Origin: an uncultured Bacteroides sp.
GTDB lineage: Bacteria > Bacteroidota > Bacteroidia > Cytophagales > Cyclobacteriaceae
Length of the DNA stretch: 37,356 nucleotides
Direction: 5' to 3'
NCBI GenBank assembly: GCA_902168185.1
Contig: CABHOV010000001.1
Coordinates: 1 to 37,356, forward strand
In this document: positions 25,203 through 34,238 of the stretch, one piece after another
How the letters are laid out: every line of letters begins with the position of its first letter
Position numbering within the stretch: position 1 is the stretch's first letter
The notes under the pieces: model-generated
Seen by the model: only the letters and a program-made list of their open reading frames with translations
What the model was told of the DNA's origin: nothing
Databases searched by the model: none
Made by a program: the position numbers and the translations under genes

Positions 25203-26375
25203 TTAGTTGGGTGTAAATACTACCCGCAAGCATTTATCTTTTTTCTTCTTGAACATATCATATCCTTCAGCGCCTCTGCTAAGTGGCCACAGGTGTGTTA
25301 ACAGAAAAGAAGGATCAAGTTCATTTTGAGCCAGGTGCGTTAACAACTTTGGTATATATTTCTGCGCATGCATCTGCCCCGTACGAATGGTGAGCGCCTT
25401 GTTCATTACCGCTCCCATCGGGAATTTGTCAATGAATCCGCCATATACTCCTACTACTGAAAGTGTACCACCTTTACGGCAGGCAACGGCTGCTTCGCGC
25501 AGTACAATCGGGCGATCATTCTCCAGGCGCAGCGTTTGCTTCACGCGGTCGTACATATAGTCTATACCCGGACTGTGCGCCTCCATGCCTACAGCATCAA
25601 TGCAACGGTCGGGGCCGCGACCTCCAGTCATTTCTTTGAGTGCTTCCTGTATATCTACCTGTTCATAGTTTAATACTTCGGCATGTGCTATTTCATTTGC
25701 CATGCGTAACCTTTCCGGAATTCTGTCGATCGCGATAACACGCTCCGCTCCGAGTAGATACGCGCATTGTATAGCCATCAGCCCTACACCACCACAACCC
25801 CACACCGCTACTATATCTCCCGATTGTATACCGGCCATATCAGCCGCCATATACCCGGTGGGTAAAGCATCGGATGCAAACACTACCTTTTCATTTGTAA
25901 GTCCTTCCGGAATTTTGAAAGCACCCTTGTCAGCGAAGGGTACACGAATCAAATCGGCATGGCTTCCTGCATATCCGCCAAAGGCATGGGAATATCCAAA
26001 TATACCTGCCGATGTCGCCCCATATACCTTCTCAAGCAGTGCAGCATTCGGATTGGAGTTATCGCACAGCGACCAGGCACCCGTGCTGCAGTATGAACAT
26101 TCACCGCACCCGATGATAGAGCCTACTACGACACGATCGCCTTTCGCGAGCTTCTTTACTTCTTTCCCTATATCTACTACTTCGCCTATAAATTCATGAC
26201 CGATGATATCTCCCGCTTTCATGGTAGGTATATATCCACCTAACAAATGCAGATCAGAGCCACACACCGATGACATGATCACGCGTATGATAGCGTCTTG
26301 GGGATTCAGTATAACCGGATCCGGGACTGTTTCGACCCGTAGGTCGTTAATGCCGTTCCAACATAGGGCCTTCAT
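25203..26375 (-). CDS. Zinc-dependent alcohol dehydrogenase (formaldehyde dehydrogenase-like MDR family)
   Basis: The 390-residue cytoplasmic medium-chain dehydrogenase has the catalytic zinc motifs C38 (SSVCGSDLH) and GH60E. Structural zinc cysteines lie in the about 92-106 segment (CGECSYCSTGAWSLC) and the Rossmann motif WGCGGVGLMA at about residue 193. The longer loop after the structural zinc (NPNAALLEKVYGATSAGIFGY is the visible region) and the MYDRVKQ insertion place it with the glutathione-independent formaldehyde dehydrogenase-like subgroup. The substrate is unknown. Its start overlaps the 3' end of the SRPBCC gene by 29 bp, so translation is probably coupled. Confidence 0.9.
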   Translation of the reverse strand: MKALCWNGINDLRVETVPDPVILNPQDAIIRVIMSSVCGSDLHLLGGYIPTMKAGDIIGHEFIGEVVDIGKEVKKLAKGDRVVVGSIIGCGECSYCSTGAWSLCDNSNPNAALLEKVYGATSAGIFGYSHAFGGYAGSHADLIRVPFADKGAFKIPEGLTNEKVVFASDALPTGYMAADMAGIQSGDIVAVWGCGGVGLMAIQCAYLLGAERVIAIDRIPERLRMANEIAHAEVLNYEQVDIQEALKEMTGGRGPDRCIDAVGMEAHSPGIDYMYDRVKQTLRLENDRPIVLREAAVACRKGGTLSVVGVYGGFIDKFPMGAVMNKALTIRTGQMHAQKYIPKLLTHLAQNELDPSFLLTHLWPLSRGAEGYDMFKKKKDKCLRVVFTPN

Positions 26376-27168
26376 AATTATGGTGTTGATATGACTGTTT
26401 GAATTTCTTTAGTTTCGATCTCACTTTATCCTGCAAACGCCCCGAAGGTCCTTCTGCAGTCGGGATCTCTCCTGTCTCCAGTATATTTTTAAATCTCCGC
26501 AGGTCTTCCTGAATCAACAATTCCACCACGGGATTAATCAGCTTTGCTGCTAGGGCTCCAACATCTCCTGCCGGTAGCCGGTACGATATAATGGCATGTA
26601 CTTCAGTACCTCGCTGGCCTGGTGCATCTTTGAACGTAACTTCACCTGCATTGTCGATTGTAGATCCGGGCAGTGATTGCCAGAATATATACTCATCGGC
26701 TCTGTCCTCCACAATTTCTGCTTCCCACGAAACGGTTCCGAGTCCACGCGGGATCACGGCAGTCCAATGAGAATGCGTAGCATCCGTCTCCTTCACTTCC
26801 GATAAGTGCTTCATGAAACGTGGAAGATTTTCAAGCTTGCGCCAATAAGCATATACTTCTGCACGCGGCTTGTTGATCGTAAAGGCGCGCGACACTTGTA
26901 TAGCGGATGCGTTCTTGCTAACCGTGTTCCGATGGAGTGCGTGGTTTACAGCGCAGTATCCTACAAGCCCGCGTGTGAGTAAATATCCACCGCCCAGCAG
27001 CAATGCTATACCTTTTCCTTTTTTCATGTTCCGTACGCCCAGTGATGCCAGCGCGAGCCCACCCAGTACAGATGCTATACGTTCGCCAGTGCCTATATTG
27101 ATAATACTCGAACCCGTTGCAGGCGGAATATGTATAGCACTTGAATCTCCCGATTTATTTTCCAGCAT
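26347..27168 (-). CDS. SRPBCC-domain membrane protein (polyketide cyclase/dehydrase-like, COG5637 type)
   Basis: The 273-residue protein begins with two hydrophobic stretches of the DUF2892/YgaP kind (about residues 25-70; ASVLGGLALASLGV, LLLGGGYLLTRGLVGY). An SRPBCC lipid/ligand-binding domain follows (about 88-230; FTINKPRAEVYAYWRKLENLPRFMKHL, then SWEAEIVEDRADEYIFWQSLPGS). A basic C-terminal tail of about 45 residues ends the protein. The family is common in bacterial stress clusters beside alcohol dehydrogenases and DUF4142 proteins, as here; its ligand is unknown. The gene is 30 nt after DUF4142 and overlaps the dehydrogenase. Confidence 0.82.
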   Translation of the reverse strand: MLENKSGDSSAIHIPPATGSSIINIGTGERIASVLGGLALASLGVRNMKKGKGIALLLGGGYLLTRGLVGYCAVNHALHRNTVSKNASAIQVSRAFTINKPRAEVYAYWRKLENLPRFMKHLSEVKETDATHSHWTAVIPRGLGTVSWEAEIVEDRADEYIFWQSLPGSTIDNAGEVTFKDAPGQRGTEVHAIISYRLPAGDVGALAAKLINPVVELLIQEDLRRFKNILETGEIPTAEGPSGRLQDKVRSKLKKFKQSYQHHNYEGPMLERH

Positions 27169-27198
27169 ATAGGTATATATTATTAATACTGAGATATA

Positions 27199-27741
27199 TT
27201 AATCGCCTTGCAATGCATCCAGTACTGTAGAGATACTATCTGCTTTTTGCAAATGCATGCGAATATGCGGTAAGAGATTATTCGCGTAATTTTTAAGGCG
27301 CTGTTCCTTTCCATTGCTTGCTTCTGTCTCAAACAACGCTTCTGTTTTTTCATGGTCCTTTATCTGGCTATGGATATAGGCTGTATCGAAGGAATATCCA
27401 GACAACGCAGAGAGCATCTGCTTTTTCTGCTGGTGCTCTGCATCCAGTCCTTCCGGAAAATCTGCATCAAAATCATCGGCTATATCTTCGAGATCTTCCA
27501 GAGCTTTGCTGTGTTCGTTTACCATCATTGTACCATACATCTTTACAGCATCATGACTTCCCTTGGATGCAGCTAAAGAACCAAGCTCCACTTCCGCGCG
27601 ATTTCCATAGGCGGCTTGCGTAATAAAGTTCTTATCCTGTTGGCTAAGATCTTTGTTATCATCATCGTCATCATCACATGCACTCGCCACAACCATGGTT
27701 GCCAGCAGTGCTACACTTGCTAACTTTGTCCACATAAGCAT
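27199..27741 (-). CDS. DUF4142 lipoprotein, probably surface-exported
   Basis: The 180-residue protein has a lipoprotein signal (VVASAC, lipid Cys at 22) directly followed by six aspartates. In Bacteroidota an acidic stretch right after the lipidated Cys acts as an export signal to the outer surface. The rest is the helical, ferritin-like DUF4142 domain (QQDKNFITQAAYGNRAEVELG, then MVNEHSKALEDLEDIA), whose members are often stress-induced; its function is not established. First gene of the leftward DUF4142-SRPBCC-dehydrogenase unit. Confidence 0.85.
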   Translation of the reverse strand: MLMWTKLASVALLATMVVASACDDDDDDNKDLSQQDKNFITQAAYGNRAEVELGSLAASKGSHDAVKMYGTMMVNEHSKALEDLEDIADDFDADFPEGLDAEHQQKKQMLSALSGYSFDTAYIHSQIKDHEKTEALFETEASNGKEQRLKNYANNLLPHIRMHLQKADSISTVLDALQGD

Positions 27742-28047
27742 TCACTTTTTGATTGCTATAGCGTAAAAACTGTTCCTCTGACGATTTGCTATATTCTGAT
27801 TTGCTGATGGGTAACCGCTTCCCTACACGACACCACAAGTACTGGGGCCGTTCCACATTACGTCTTTATTGTTCATCACAACGGGGATGTAGCATCCGAG
27901 ACGAAGGCCGTTTACGAATGAAGCATTGCAGGCTACACAATACCGCTCAAGCTCAACAAGATGAGTGCTCTGTTATAATAGAATAGAAGGAAGAGGAATA
28001 TACAAAGATATAGCAGCCAGGAGTAACCCGCTTATGTTACAACATTT
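27742..28047. other. Intergenic region upstream of the DUF4142 operon
   Basis: This is 306 bases between the end of the large kinase gene and the DUF4142 start. A minus-strand TATCTTTG (28010-28003) matches the -7 consensus but would give a leader of about 260 nt. No strong terminator was found. A 66-codon frame at 27786-27986 on the plus strand has unconvincing composition (rich in Arg, Cys and His) and is not called. Confidence 0.4.
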
Positions 28048-31000
28048 TCATTCTGCCGGTAATATAATCTTGAAGACTGCACCTTCGCCTTCGGTTGATG
28101 ATGCCGAAATCTGACCTCCATGATTGCTTACGATTTTTTTACAGATGGCGAGTCCTATACCGGTGCCGGGGTATACCGCCTTTTCGTTCAGACGCTGGAA
28201 AATCACAAATATTCTTTCGGCAAACTCTTCACTAAAGCCTATACCGTTGTCTTCAACTTTAATCTCCACATATTTTAATTTATTGGACAACTCGGTGGAT
28301 TGCGCAACTTCTGATGATGTCAAGTAACGACATGATACTTTTATAACACACGGTGCATCCTCTTTTGAAAACTTAAAGGCGTTACTCAAAAGGTTGTGGA
28401 ATAATTGTTCCATCTGTAAACCGATGGCGTTGATGATGGGAAGGTTCTCGATAACTACCTCTGCTTTTTTCTGTTGAATGGCCAATTCAAAATCCACCAG
28501 TACATTATTGAGAACATCATTCAAATTTACCTTTTGGAATTTATCATCGGTCTTGGAAAGACGCGACAGGTTCAGCAGATCATCAATGAGGCGCGTCATT
28601 CGCTGCGAGGAATCTACAATCTTACTCAGATATAGTGCTCCGGCTTCCGGAAGGTTTTCCTTAAAGCGTTCGATGCGATCCGCGAAGGTCATGATTTTTC
28701 GCAAGGGCTCTTGCAAGTCATGACTCGCCACATAGGCAAACTGTTGCAATTCACCATTCGAGCGCTGAAGCTCCATATTTATAGCTTGCAAGTCTTTGGT
28801 GCGTTGCCTTACTTTTTTCTCCAGCTCCTGGTTATACATTTTTTTATCATGTACTTCCGTACAGGAGCCTATATATCCTGCAAAGGTACCATCAGAAGAA
28901 TAGGTTGGCTTCACGGAGTCGGAGATCCAGCGATACTCGCCATCATGTCGTTTCAACCTGAACTCTATTTGAAAAGTCTCATGCTTATCAAATTTCTTTT
29001 GATATAGCGACATGAACATCTGCTGATCGTTGGGATGTATACCACGCTCCCACCCTCTGCCAATTTCCTGCTCAAGTGTATTGCCGGTAAAATTCAACCA
29101 GGTATTATTAAAGAAGTTCCGTTGATTTATAGTGTCTCCTACCCAGATCATTACCGGTGCATTATCAGCCATGTTCCGGAACCACAACTCACGGTCTGCT
29201 AAAATCTTTTGTGCTTGCTTGTGTTCGGTTATATCTTCCATCGCCAGCAGTATAAGCTGACTTTGATGTGTTTTCTGAATTACTCTTCTTGCATTCAGCA
29301 ACATTACCTTTTCTCCTATACTCGGGAAAATATAAGCTATCTCATAACCATTAAACGTTGTTCCGTTCGAGGCAACGTCCTGCAACAATTGGCGAAGTTT
29401 AGGAACATCCCATTGACCATCGGCCAACTCATAAATAAAGATTCCTTCCGCATTTATTTCTTTTGTATTGAATATTTTATAGAAAGCTTTATTGGCAGTT
29501 CTTATACGCAGGTCCTTGTCCAATACAAGAACAGCTTCGCGAATGGTATCAAATACAGCTTCTGCATACTCATAGGATTCTGCCAGCTGTTCATTTCGCA
29601 TTTGCAATTCGGAATTGATCGTCATCAACTCTTCATTGGTAGACTCTACTTCTTCCTTTGACGTTTCCAGTTCTTCATTTATACTTTGAAGTTCTTCGTT
29701 GCTGGATACAACTTCTTCATTGGCGGATTGCAACTCTTCAACAGTAGCTTCCTGGTCTTCCATTACCGAGCGCATATCACTCTTCAACCGGTTAAGTTCC
29801 TGCTGTAGCTGCTTTACGATTTTATCTTTTGTAACGGATGTCTTCGCTGCTGGCAATACATCTTCATGCGCTTCAAAAACCACCAGCAGAATTTTGCCAT
29901 CAACTTCAAATCGTACCGGGGTCACTTCAATGGATGCTCGCGTAATATGATCTTTATTTTTGATCTCTATACCGGAAATCCTCACCGCTTTCGCGGTCTT
30001 CATACACTTATGTATAGCACTTCTCAACTCGAATGTGAGTCCGTTGCGTGCCATCTTGATAAGGTTCAGACTTGCCTTGCCGGGAGAAGGCTCCAGAAAT
30101 AAACCTGTTGAACCACGGAACATCATGATCTCCATGTCCTGGTTTATCACTACACTGGCTGGAATATATTTCGAGAAGAGCATGTCATCTATACTCTTCT
30201 CCAAGTCCCGCTCTTGTCCCAGATTTATTTGTTTGTCCTTCGATTTTAACGTGCTTATCGAAGGTCTTTCCGATAAGCGATAATTTATTTCAAACCGAGT
30301 CTTGCTATCGGTTTCTTTCTTCACATATACCTTATACTTTCTTTCCACTTGCGAAAAGGACAGCATCGATGAGCCAATGGTTTCTGATTTGCCAAGTACC
30401 AGATAACCGTTGGTATTTAAAGCATAGTGAAACGTGTTTATGATTTTTCGCTGAAGTATAGCATCCAGGTATATCATCAGATTACAACAACTGATAAGGT
30501 CCATGCGCGAGAATGGCGGATCTTTTAAAACGTTGTGCGGAGCAAACACACACAAGTCGCGTATCTGTTTTGAGATGCGATAACCATTCTCCACTTTAGA
30601 AAAAAAGCGCTGAAGGCGCTTGGGCGAAACGTCTATCAGATCAACTTGCGAGTAAAGTCCTATGCGCGCCTTCGCGATCGCGATCTCGCTCAGATCAGTT
30701 GCAAAAATCTGGATGCTGCCGATTGCTTTTTCGCCCAGTAGTTCCACCAGCGTAATAGCCATGGTATAGGCCTCTTCACCTGTGGAGCAAGCCGGTATCC
30801 AGATGCGTATAGCCTCTTCAGGCCGCTTCCTTTTTATAAGGCGTGGAAGTATAACCTTCTTAAGATACTCTGTCAGATCAGGATCTCTGAAGAAGGTTGT
30901 AACATTAATCAACAGGTCATTATATAAAACGGTGACTTCGTTGGGATGTGACTTTAAATACCGCGCATAGTTAGGCAACGTATCCATTTTATAAAGCAAC

Positions 31001-31763
31001 ATTCTGCGAACAATCCGCCTGCGGATTGTAGTCATTTTATAGTGTGCAAAATCAACTCCTGTCGCTTGCTTTATTAAATCTATTATAATCTTGAGATGAC
31101 GCTCATCTTTAACGTCCTCTGTATCTGCATTCAGAAGTGCCTCCTTAAAAAGATCAATGTTGCTACTGAGCCGTTCAAGTTCTTTGGCAATTTGTTTCGG
31201 AGACAACACCATATCAGCATAGCCCTCCGCTGCAGCCGATTGTGGCATACTCTGGAATTTTGCAGAGTCATTCTGCACGAATGTAATGCCGCCCGCTGCC
31301 TTAATTGATTTAAGACCAAGTGTTCCATCACTACCATTACCGGACAGAATTATACCTATAGATGCTTCCTTTTGTTTTTCAGCCATCGATACAAAGAACT
31401 TATCGATGGGTGTATGAATCGCGGGCTTGGGTTGACGTGGCGACACCTTTAGGACGCCATCAATAATGGAGAGGCTTTTATTGGGTGGTATTATATATAC
31501 ATGATCGGCTTTAATCGGAAGCAGGTTCTTCGCCTCCTGTACTTTCATATCTGTTTCTCTTCCTATGATGTTGGACAACGAACTGCTATGTGTAGGGTCC
31601 AGATGCTGGATATATACATAGGCCATTCCTGTTTTTGGAGAGAGGTCTTTAAAGAGTTCGCGTACTGCTTCTACACCTCCCGCGGATGCACCTATCGCTA
31701 CAATGGGGAAAGATTTACTTCTTCTCTTCGATGTTTTTTTAAACCAGCTTTAACTTTTCCCAT
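28048..31763 (-). CDS. CheB-CheR-PAS hybrid sensor histidine kinase, with apparent -1 frameshift near the N-terminus
   Basis: The long in-frame part (ATG 31626) encodes 1192 residues: the rest of a CheB methylesterase (YIQHLDP, GNGSDG with D100), a CheR methyltransferase (IWIPACSTGEEAYT, FATDLSEIAIAKA, LVLGKSET), a long Glu-rich coiled coil, PAS domains (about 690-930), HisKA (ASHDLQEPLR, H about 969) and HATPase (NLLSNAFKFS, DNGIGF, GTGIGLAICKK). Upstream of 31626 this frame continues and encodes IVAIGASAGGVEA, with the catalytic Ser of CheB, but it has no usual start before a stop at 31752. An ATG at 31763 in the neighbouring frame (MGKVKAGLKK) joins it perfectly through a -1 shift or one extra A at an A7 run (31740-31734). 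Full product about 1238 residues. It may be a sequence error, slippage or a mutation. Confidence 0.85.
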
Positions 31764-31882
31764 TACTACAATTGATTATCTAAAATTATGCCCGTGGATA
31801 TTTGGGAATTATTTCTGAAAATAATAAACGCAAAACTAGCAAGTGTTGCTTAAAGCTCATAATTTTAAATAATTACCCAGCT

Positions 31883-32290
31883 ATGCATCTACTTATACTC
31901 ATAGTCGATGATGATCAGGACGATATAGAGATACTTCGCGAGGGTGTTCGGGAAGTAGAAACCAGTGCGCAATGTATTTATGCTCACAACGGAGAAGACG
32001 CTCTGCACTTACTCCAGTCGGTCGTTCATGGAATACCCGATGTAATTTTTCTGGATCTGAACATGCCACGTATGGATGGCAAGAAATTTCTGGAAGCTAT
32101 TAAAAAAGACGAGAAGCTTTCACATATCCCCGTTGTAATCTATACCACCTCGAAACTTGAAAAGGACAAGGAGGAAACAAAAGCATTGGGTGCTGCACAT
32201 TTCATTAGTAAACCGACTAAAATTTCTGAGCTGAATAAAGCGTTGGCCAAAGCGTTTGCTGTATGTTTCAAGAATGAAATCAAAAGGTGA
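31883..32290 (+). CDS. Single-domain response regulator (Rcp1-like)
   Basis: The protein of about 135 residues consists of one CheY-like receiver: acidic DDDQDD near the N-terminus, phosphoacceptor Asp in VIFLDLNMPRMDG, the Thr in VVIYTTS and the Lys in FISKPTK. There is no output domain. This type (after cyanobacterial Rcp1) usually takes phosphate from large PAS or phytochrome kinases, and the divergent CheB-CheR-PAS kinase only about 120 bp away is the obvious partner. ATG 31883 (MHLLILIVDDDQ) is chosen over 31802 because it starts right at beta-1. Confidence 0.9.
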   Translation: MHLLILIVDDDQDDIEILREGVREVETSAQCIYAHNGEDALHLLQSVVHGIPDVIFLDLNMPRMDGKKFLEAIKKDEKLSHIPVVIYTTSKLEKDKEETKALGAAHFISKPTKISELNKALAKAFAVCFKNEIKR

Positions 32291-32365
32291 TTATTTTTCA
32301 ACGACAGGCTATAGCAACAGCATACTACATTTCAAAGGTTTCGCGTCCGCTACACATACACTAAA

Positions 32366-32644
32366 TTAAAGCAGTATTTTTTGATAGGCACCTAACCTGG
32401 ATTCAAACTTTGCATTGAGGTCTTTGTTTTTCAAACACCTGTCCACAACATTAACTTTCATGTCTTCAAATAAATTACCCCGCTCCTGCACATAGAAGCG
32501 AATAGACTTTTGCTGAGAGTCTACATGATTATCTACCCTGGTATAGGGAGCACCCAGAGCATCTAACGTCAGTTCCACCAATGCTGCCTCCTCTGCCGTA
32601 AATGCCTCGTAAAAATCTTTTTCTGAAAATGCGCTTATGTTCAT
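32366..32644 (-). CDS. Hypothetical protein, 92 residues
   Basis: This is a small, soluble, acidic protein with helical character in its first third (FSEKDFYEAFTAEEAALVELTLDAL) and a charged C-terminal half. I recognise no family. The amino-acid composition is protein-like, and a 7-of-8 match to the -7 consensus on the minus strand (CAAAAATT on the plus strand at 32664-32671) would give a leader of about 16 nt. It is convergent with the response regulator gene. Confidence 0.55.
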   Translation of the reverse strand: MNISAFSEKDFYEAFTAEEAALVELTLDALGAPYTRVDNHVDSQQKSIRFYVQERGNLFEDMKVNVVDRCLKNKDLNAKFESRLGAYQKILL

Positions 32645-33113
32645 ATAGTGATAATATAGATTTCAAAAATTATTAACTCAGGATTTATTGTTATGAAGTT
32701 TTCGGACTGCAGAATAACACCAATGCTATAATTCTGAAAGTACATACACTATATCATTGAATGGAGCGCCTGCAAAAGCGAAGTCGGCATTCACGGTTTA
32801 AATCATATTCAAAATTTATACCCGACTGCACACCACTTCAGAAAGCTACAGATATGGATACTTAAACTATTCTGATGCAACGAACTGAAACCGAATGTTA
32901 TGGTCTTAAGAAATGAGGCACTCGTTAGAATGGGACCTCGTAAATAAAAAAACTGGTCAACCTCTATATGATAAGAGTTTGACCAGTTTTTCGATAGGTA
33001 ATAACTACCTGCAATAGTATTATATATGACTGACTCAAAGTACCCGGAGAAATACGCTTACTATATCTCCTAAGGATTCGTATAAACCAATGAGGTCAGT
33101 CGACTGCCTTTAC
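32645..33113. other. Gene-poor region
   Basis: These 469 bases contain no convincing reading frame. The left part may carry the promoter of the 92-residue gene. The only clear structure is the hairpin at 32946-32992, which probably ends the leftward transcript of the 33114-33401 gene. No FNR-type box, tRNA or repeat array was seen. Confidence 0.5.
32946..32992. terminator. Bidirectional intrinsic terminator hairpin
   Basis: A perfect 13-bp stem (32948-32960 with 32979-32991) has an inner 4-bp helix (CTCT with AGAG), A-rich on the left and a T run on the right. It lies about 120 bp after the stop of the leftward small gene at 33114 and can act in both directions. Confidence 0.75.
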
Positions 33114-33401
33114 TCAGGCGTATCTATGTGGTGTTGGAACGTGAGTATCCGGATTTGACAACCGTGATCTCTGACTTCCGAACGGGAAATATTGTGAGCT
33201 ATATTTCAATGCTGTATAGCGTTCTGTTTCCTCTATAGTTGCAGGACGGCAGAATTTAAGGTTATATGTTCTGTTTACGTTCGCGCCTGTTTTCAGGTAA
33301 ACTTCATTGCACCCTGGTTTCGCCTCTACCATTAACGACATAGTATTGTAGTTGGGCTCAAATACTTCTGTGTGGCCTTGTTCTGGTTCAAATGTAAGCA
33401 T
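33114..33401 (-). CDS. Hypothetical protein, 95 residues
   Basis: This is a small soluble protein without signal peptide or membrane segment. The N-terminal half looks beta-rich (TEVFEPNYNTMSLMVEAKPG, EVYLKTGANVNRTYNLKFCRPA) and the C-terminal tail is Ser/Pro/His-rich. No family is recognised. The downstream terminator and an upstream inverted repeat (33445-33476) support its being a transcribed gene. Confidence 0.5.
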   Translation of the reverse strand: MLTFEPEQGHTEVFEPNYNTMSLMVEAKPGCNEVYLKTGANVNRTYNLKFCRPATIEETERYTALKYSSQYFPFGSQRSRLSNPDTHVPTPHRYA

Positions 33402-33444
33402 GGTTGTGTTGTTTAGAATAAAAGTATATCTGTAAATTATTATG

Positions 33445-33476
33445 CCAACAAAATGTCAATAGCCATTTTTTGTTGG
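33445..33476. repeat. Inverted repeat upstream of the 95-residue gene
   Basis: CCAACAAAA (33445-33453) and TTTTGTTGG (33468-33476) form a perfect 9-bp inverted repeat with a 14-nt spacer, about 44 bp before the ATG at 33401. It could be an operator or a leader hairpin; nothing decides between them. Confidence 0.45.
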
Positions 33477-33542
33477 AAGTTGTACTCTCGTTTAAGCAAA
33501 AGCGGAAAAAAAAGAATGTATTGATTCCTGATCAGGGGCATT

Positions 33543-33776
33543 TTGTATTTGATCAGGCTAATTTCTGTATCAACTAAACTGCATAGGGGTTACAGATTGT
33601 TGAAACTATCCGCGTTCGTAAGTATAAACGTAGAAAGCGACTATATCGTGCATTATATATCAGATTATTCTGAAGTATTCTCAGAATTCTCCGAAAGACA
33701 CGTTGAGCCAACCTCGTTTACCTTTCAAAAGACGTTTCGTCCGTCCATTTATTTTAGTCGAATGAAAATAGTTTAA
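33543..33776 (+). CDS. Doubtful small ORF, 77 codons
   Basis: The frame has no recognisable family and no good promoter, and its composition (many Ser, Tyr, Phe, Ile) could arise in AT-rich non-coding DNA. It starts just after a CCTGATCAGG palindrome (33527-33536). It ends overlapping the convergent 65-codon frame by 4 bp. Listed only because the stretch is otherwise empty. Confidence 0.2.
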   Translation: MYLIRLISVSTKLHRGYRLLKLSAFVSINVESDYIVHYISDYSEVFSEFSERHVEPTSFTFQKTFRPSIYFSRMKIV

Positions 33777-33970
33777 AGGTTTTTGTCAAATAAAAATAGA
33801 TGAGGTGTACCTGTATCAGTCACTACGGTTCGTCTATATGAATATTGGAATGTCTCATTAAAAATCTCGTACACCTTTTTATAGAAGTCAGTCACCTCAC
33901 ATCCTCCCGCGAAGTATAGTATATAGCAATACATCATTGAAGCACCTACAAAGTTTGCGCATCGGAACAT
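33773..33970 (-). CDS. Doubtful small ORF, 65 codons
   Basis: The predicted 65-residue product begins with a hydrophobic segment (VGASMMYCYILYFAGG) followed by a soluble part (TDFYKKVYEIFNETFQYSYRR) that looks more like real protein than its convergent neighbour. No family is recognised and no -7 element was seen in front of it. Confidence 0.3.
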   Translation of the reverse strand: MFRCANFVGASMMYCYILYFAGGCEVTDFYKKVYEIFNETFQYSYRRTVVTDTGTPHLFLFDKNL

Positions 33971-34238
33971 CAGCTATATCTTATAACCTCCATGATTTTC
34001 TGAGTTGCTCTGTCATCTTAGGTTAAAAATTCGAAAACAGTTTCTTGTTACACCATCTATCATGCATAGAGTTTACTCTATTATTTATATATAACTACAT
34101 TTTTTTCGGAGCACGAGTCGGGGAGCAAACGTGTGAATTACGTCTTGTAAGTACTGTCGAGACATCTCCACAGAGTTGTTCTAATAGCTACTCTTATTAG
34201 GCAGCGATTAATTAATTAACCCAAACTCAATTATTACT
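33971..34238. promoter_or_regulatory. Upstream region of susC
   Basis: This is 268 bases without a gene. TACATTTT (34095-34102) matches the -7 consensus in 7 of 8 positions and would give a leader of about 130 nt. No anti-sigma/ECF sigma pair, which often precedes SusCD loci, is encoded next to it, so the control system is not visible. Confidence 0.35.

Noticed and set aside
27786-27986. 66-codon plus-strand frame before the kinase gene end
   Set aside because: It is rich in Arg/Cys/His without hydrophobic core pattern and is probably non-coding.
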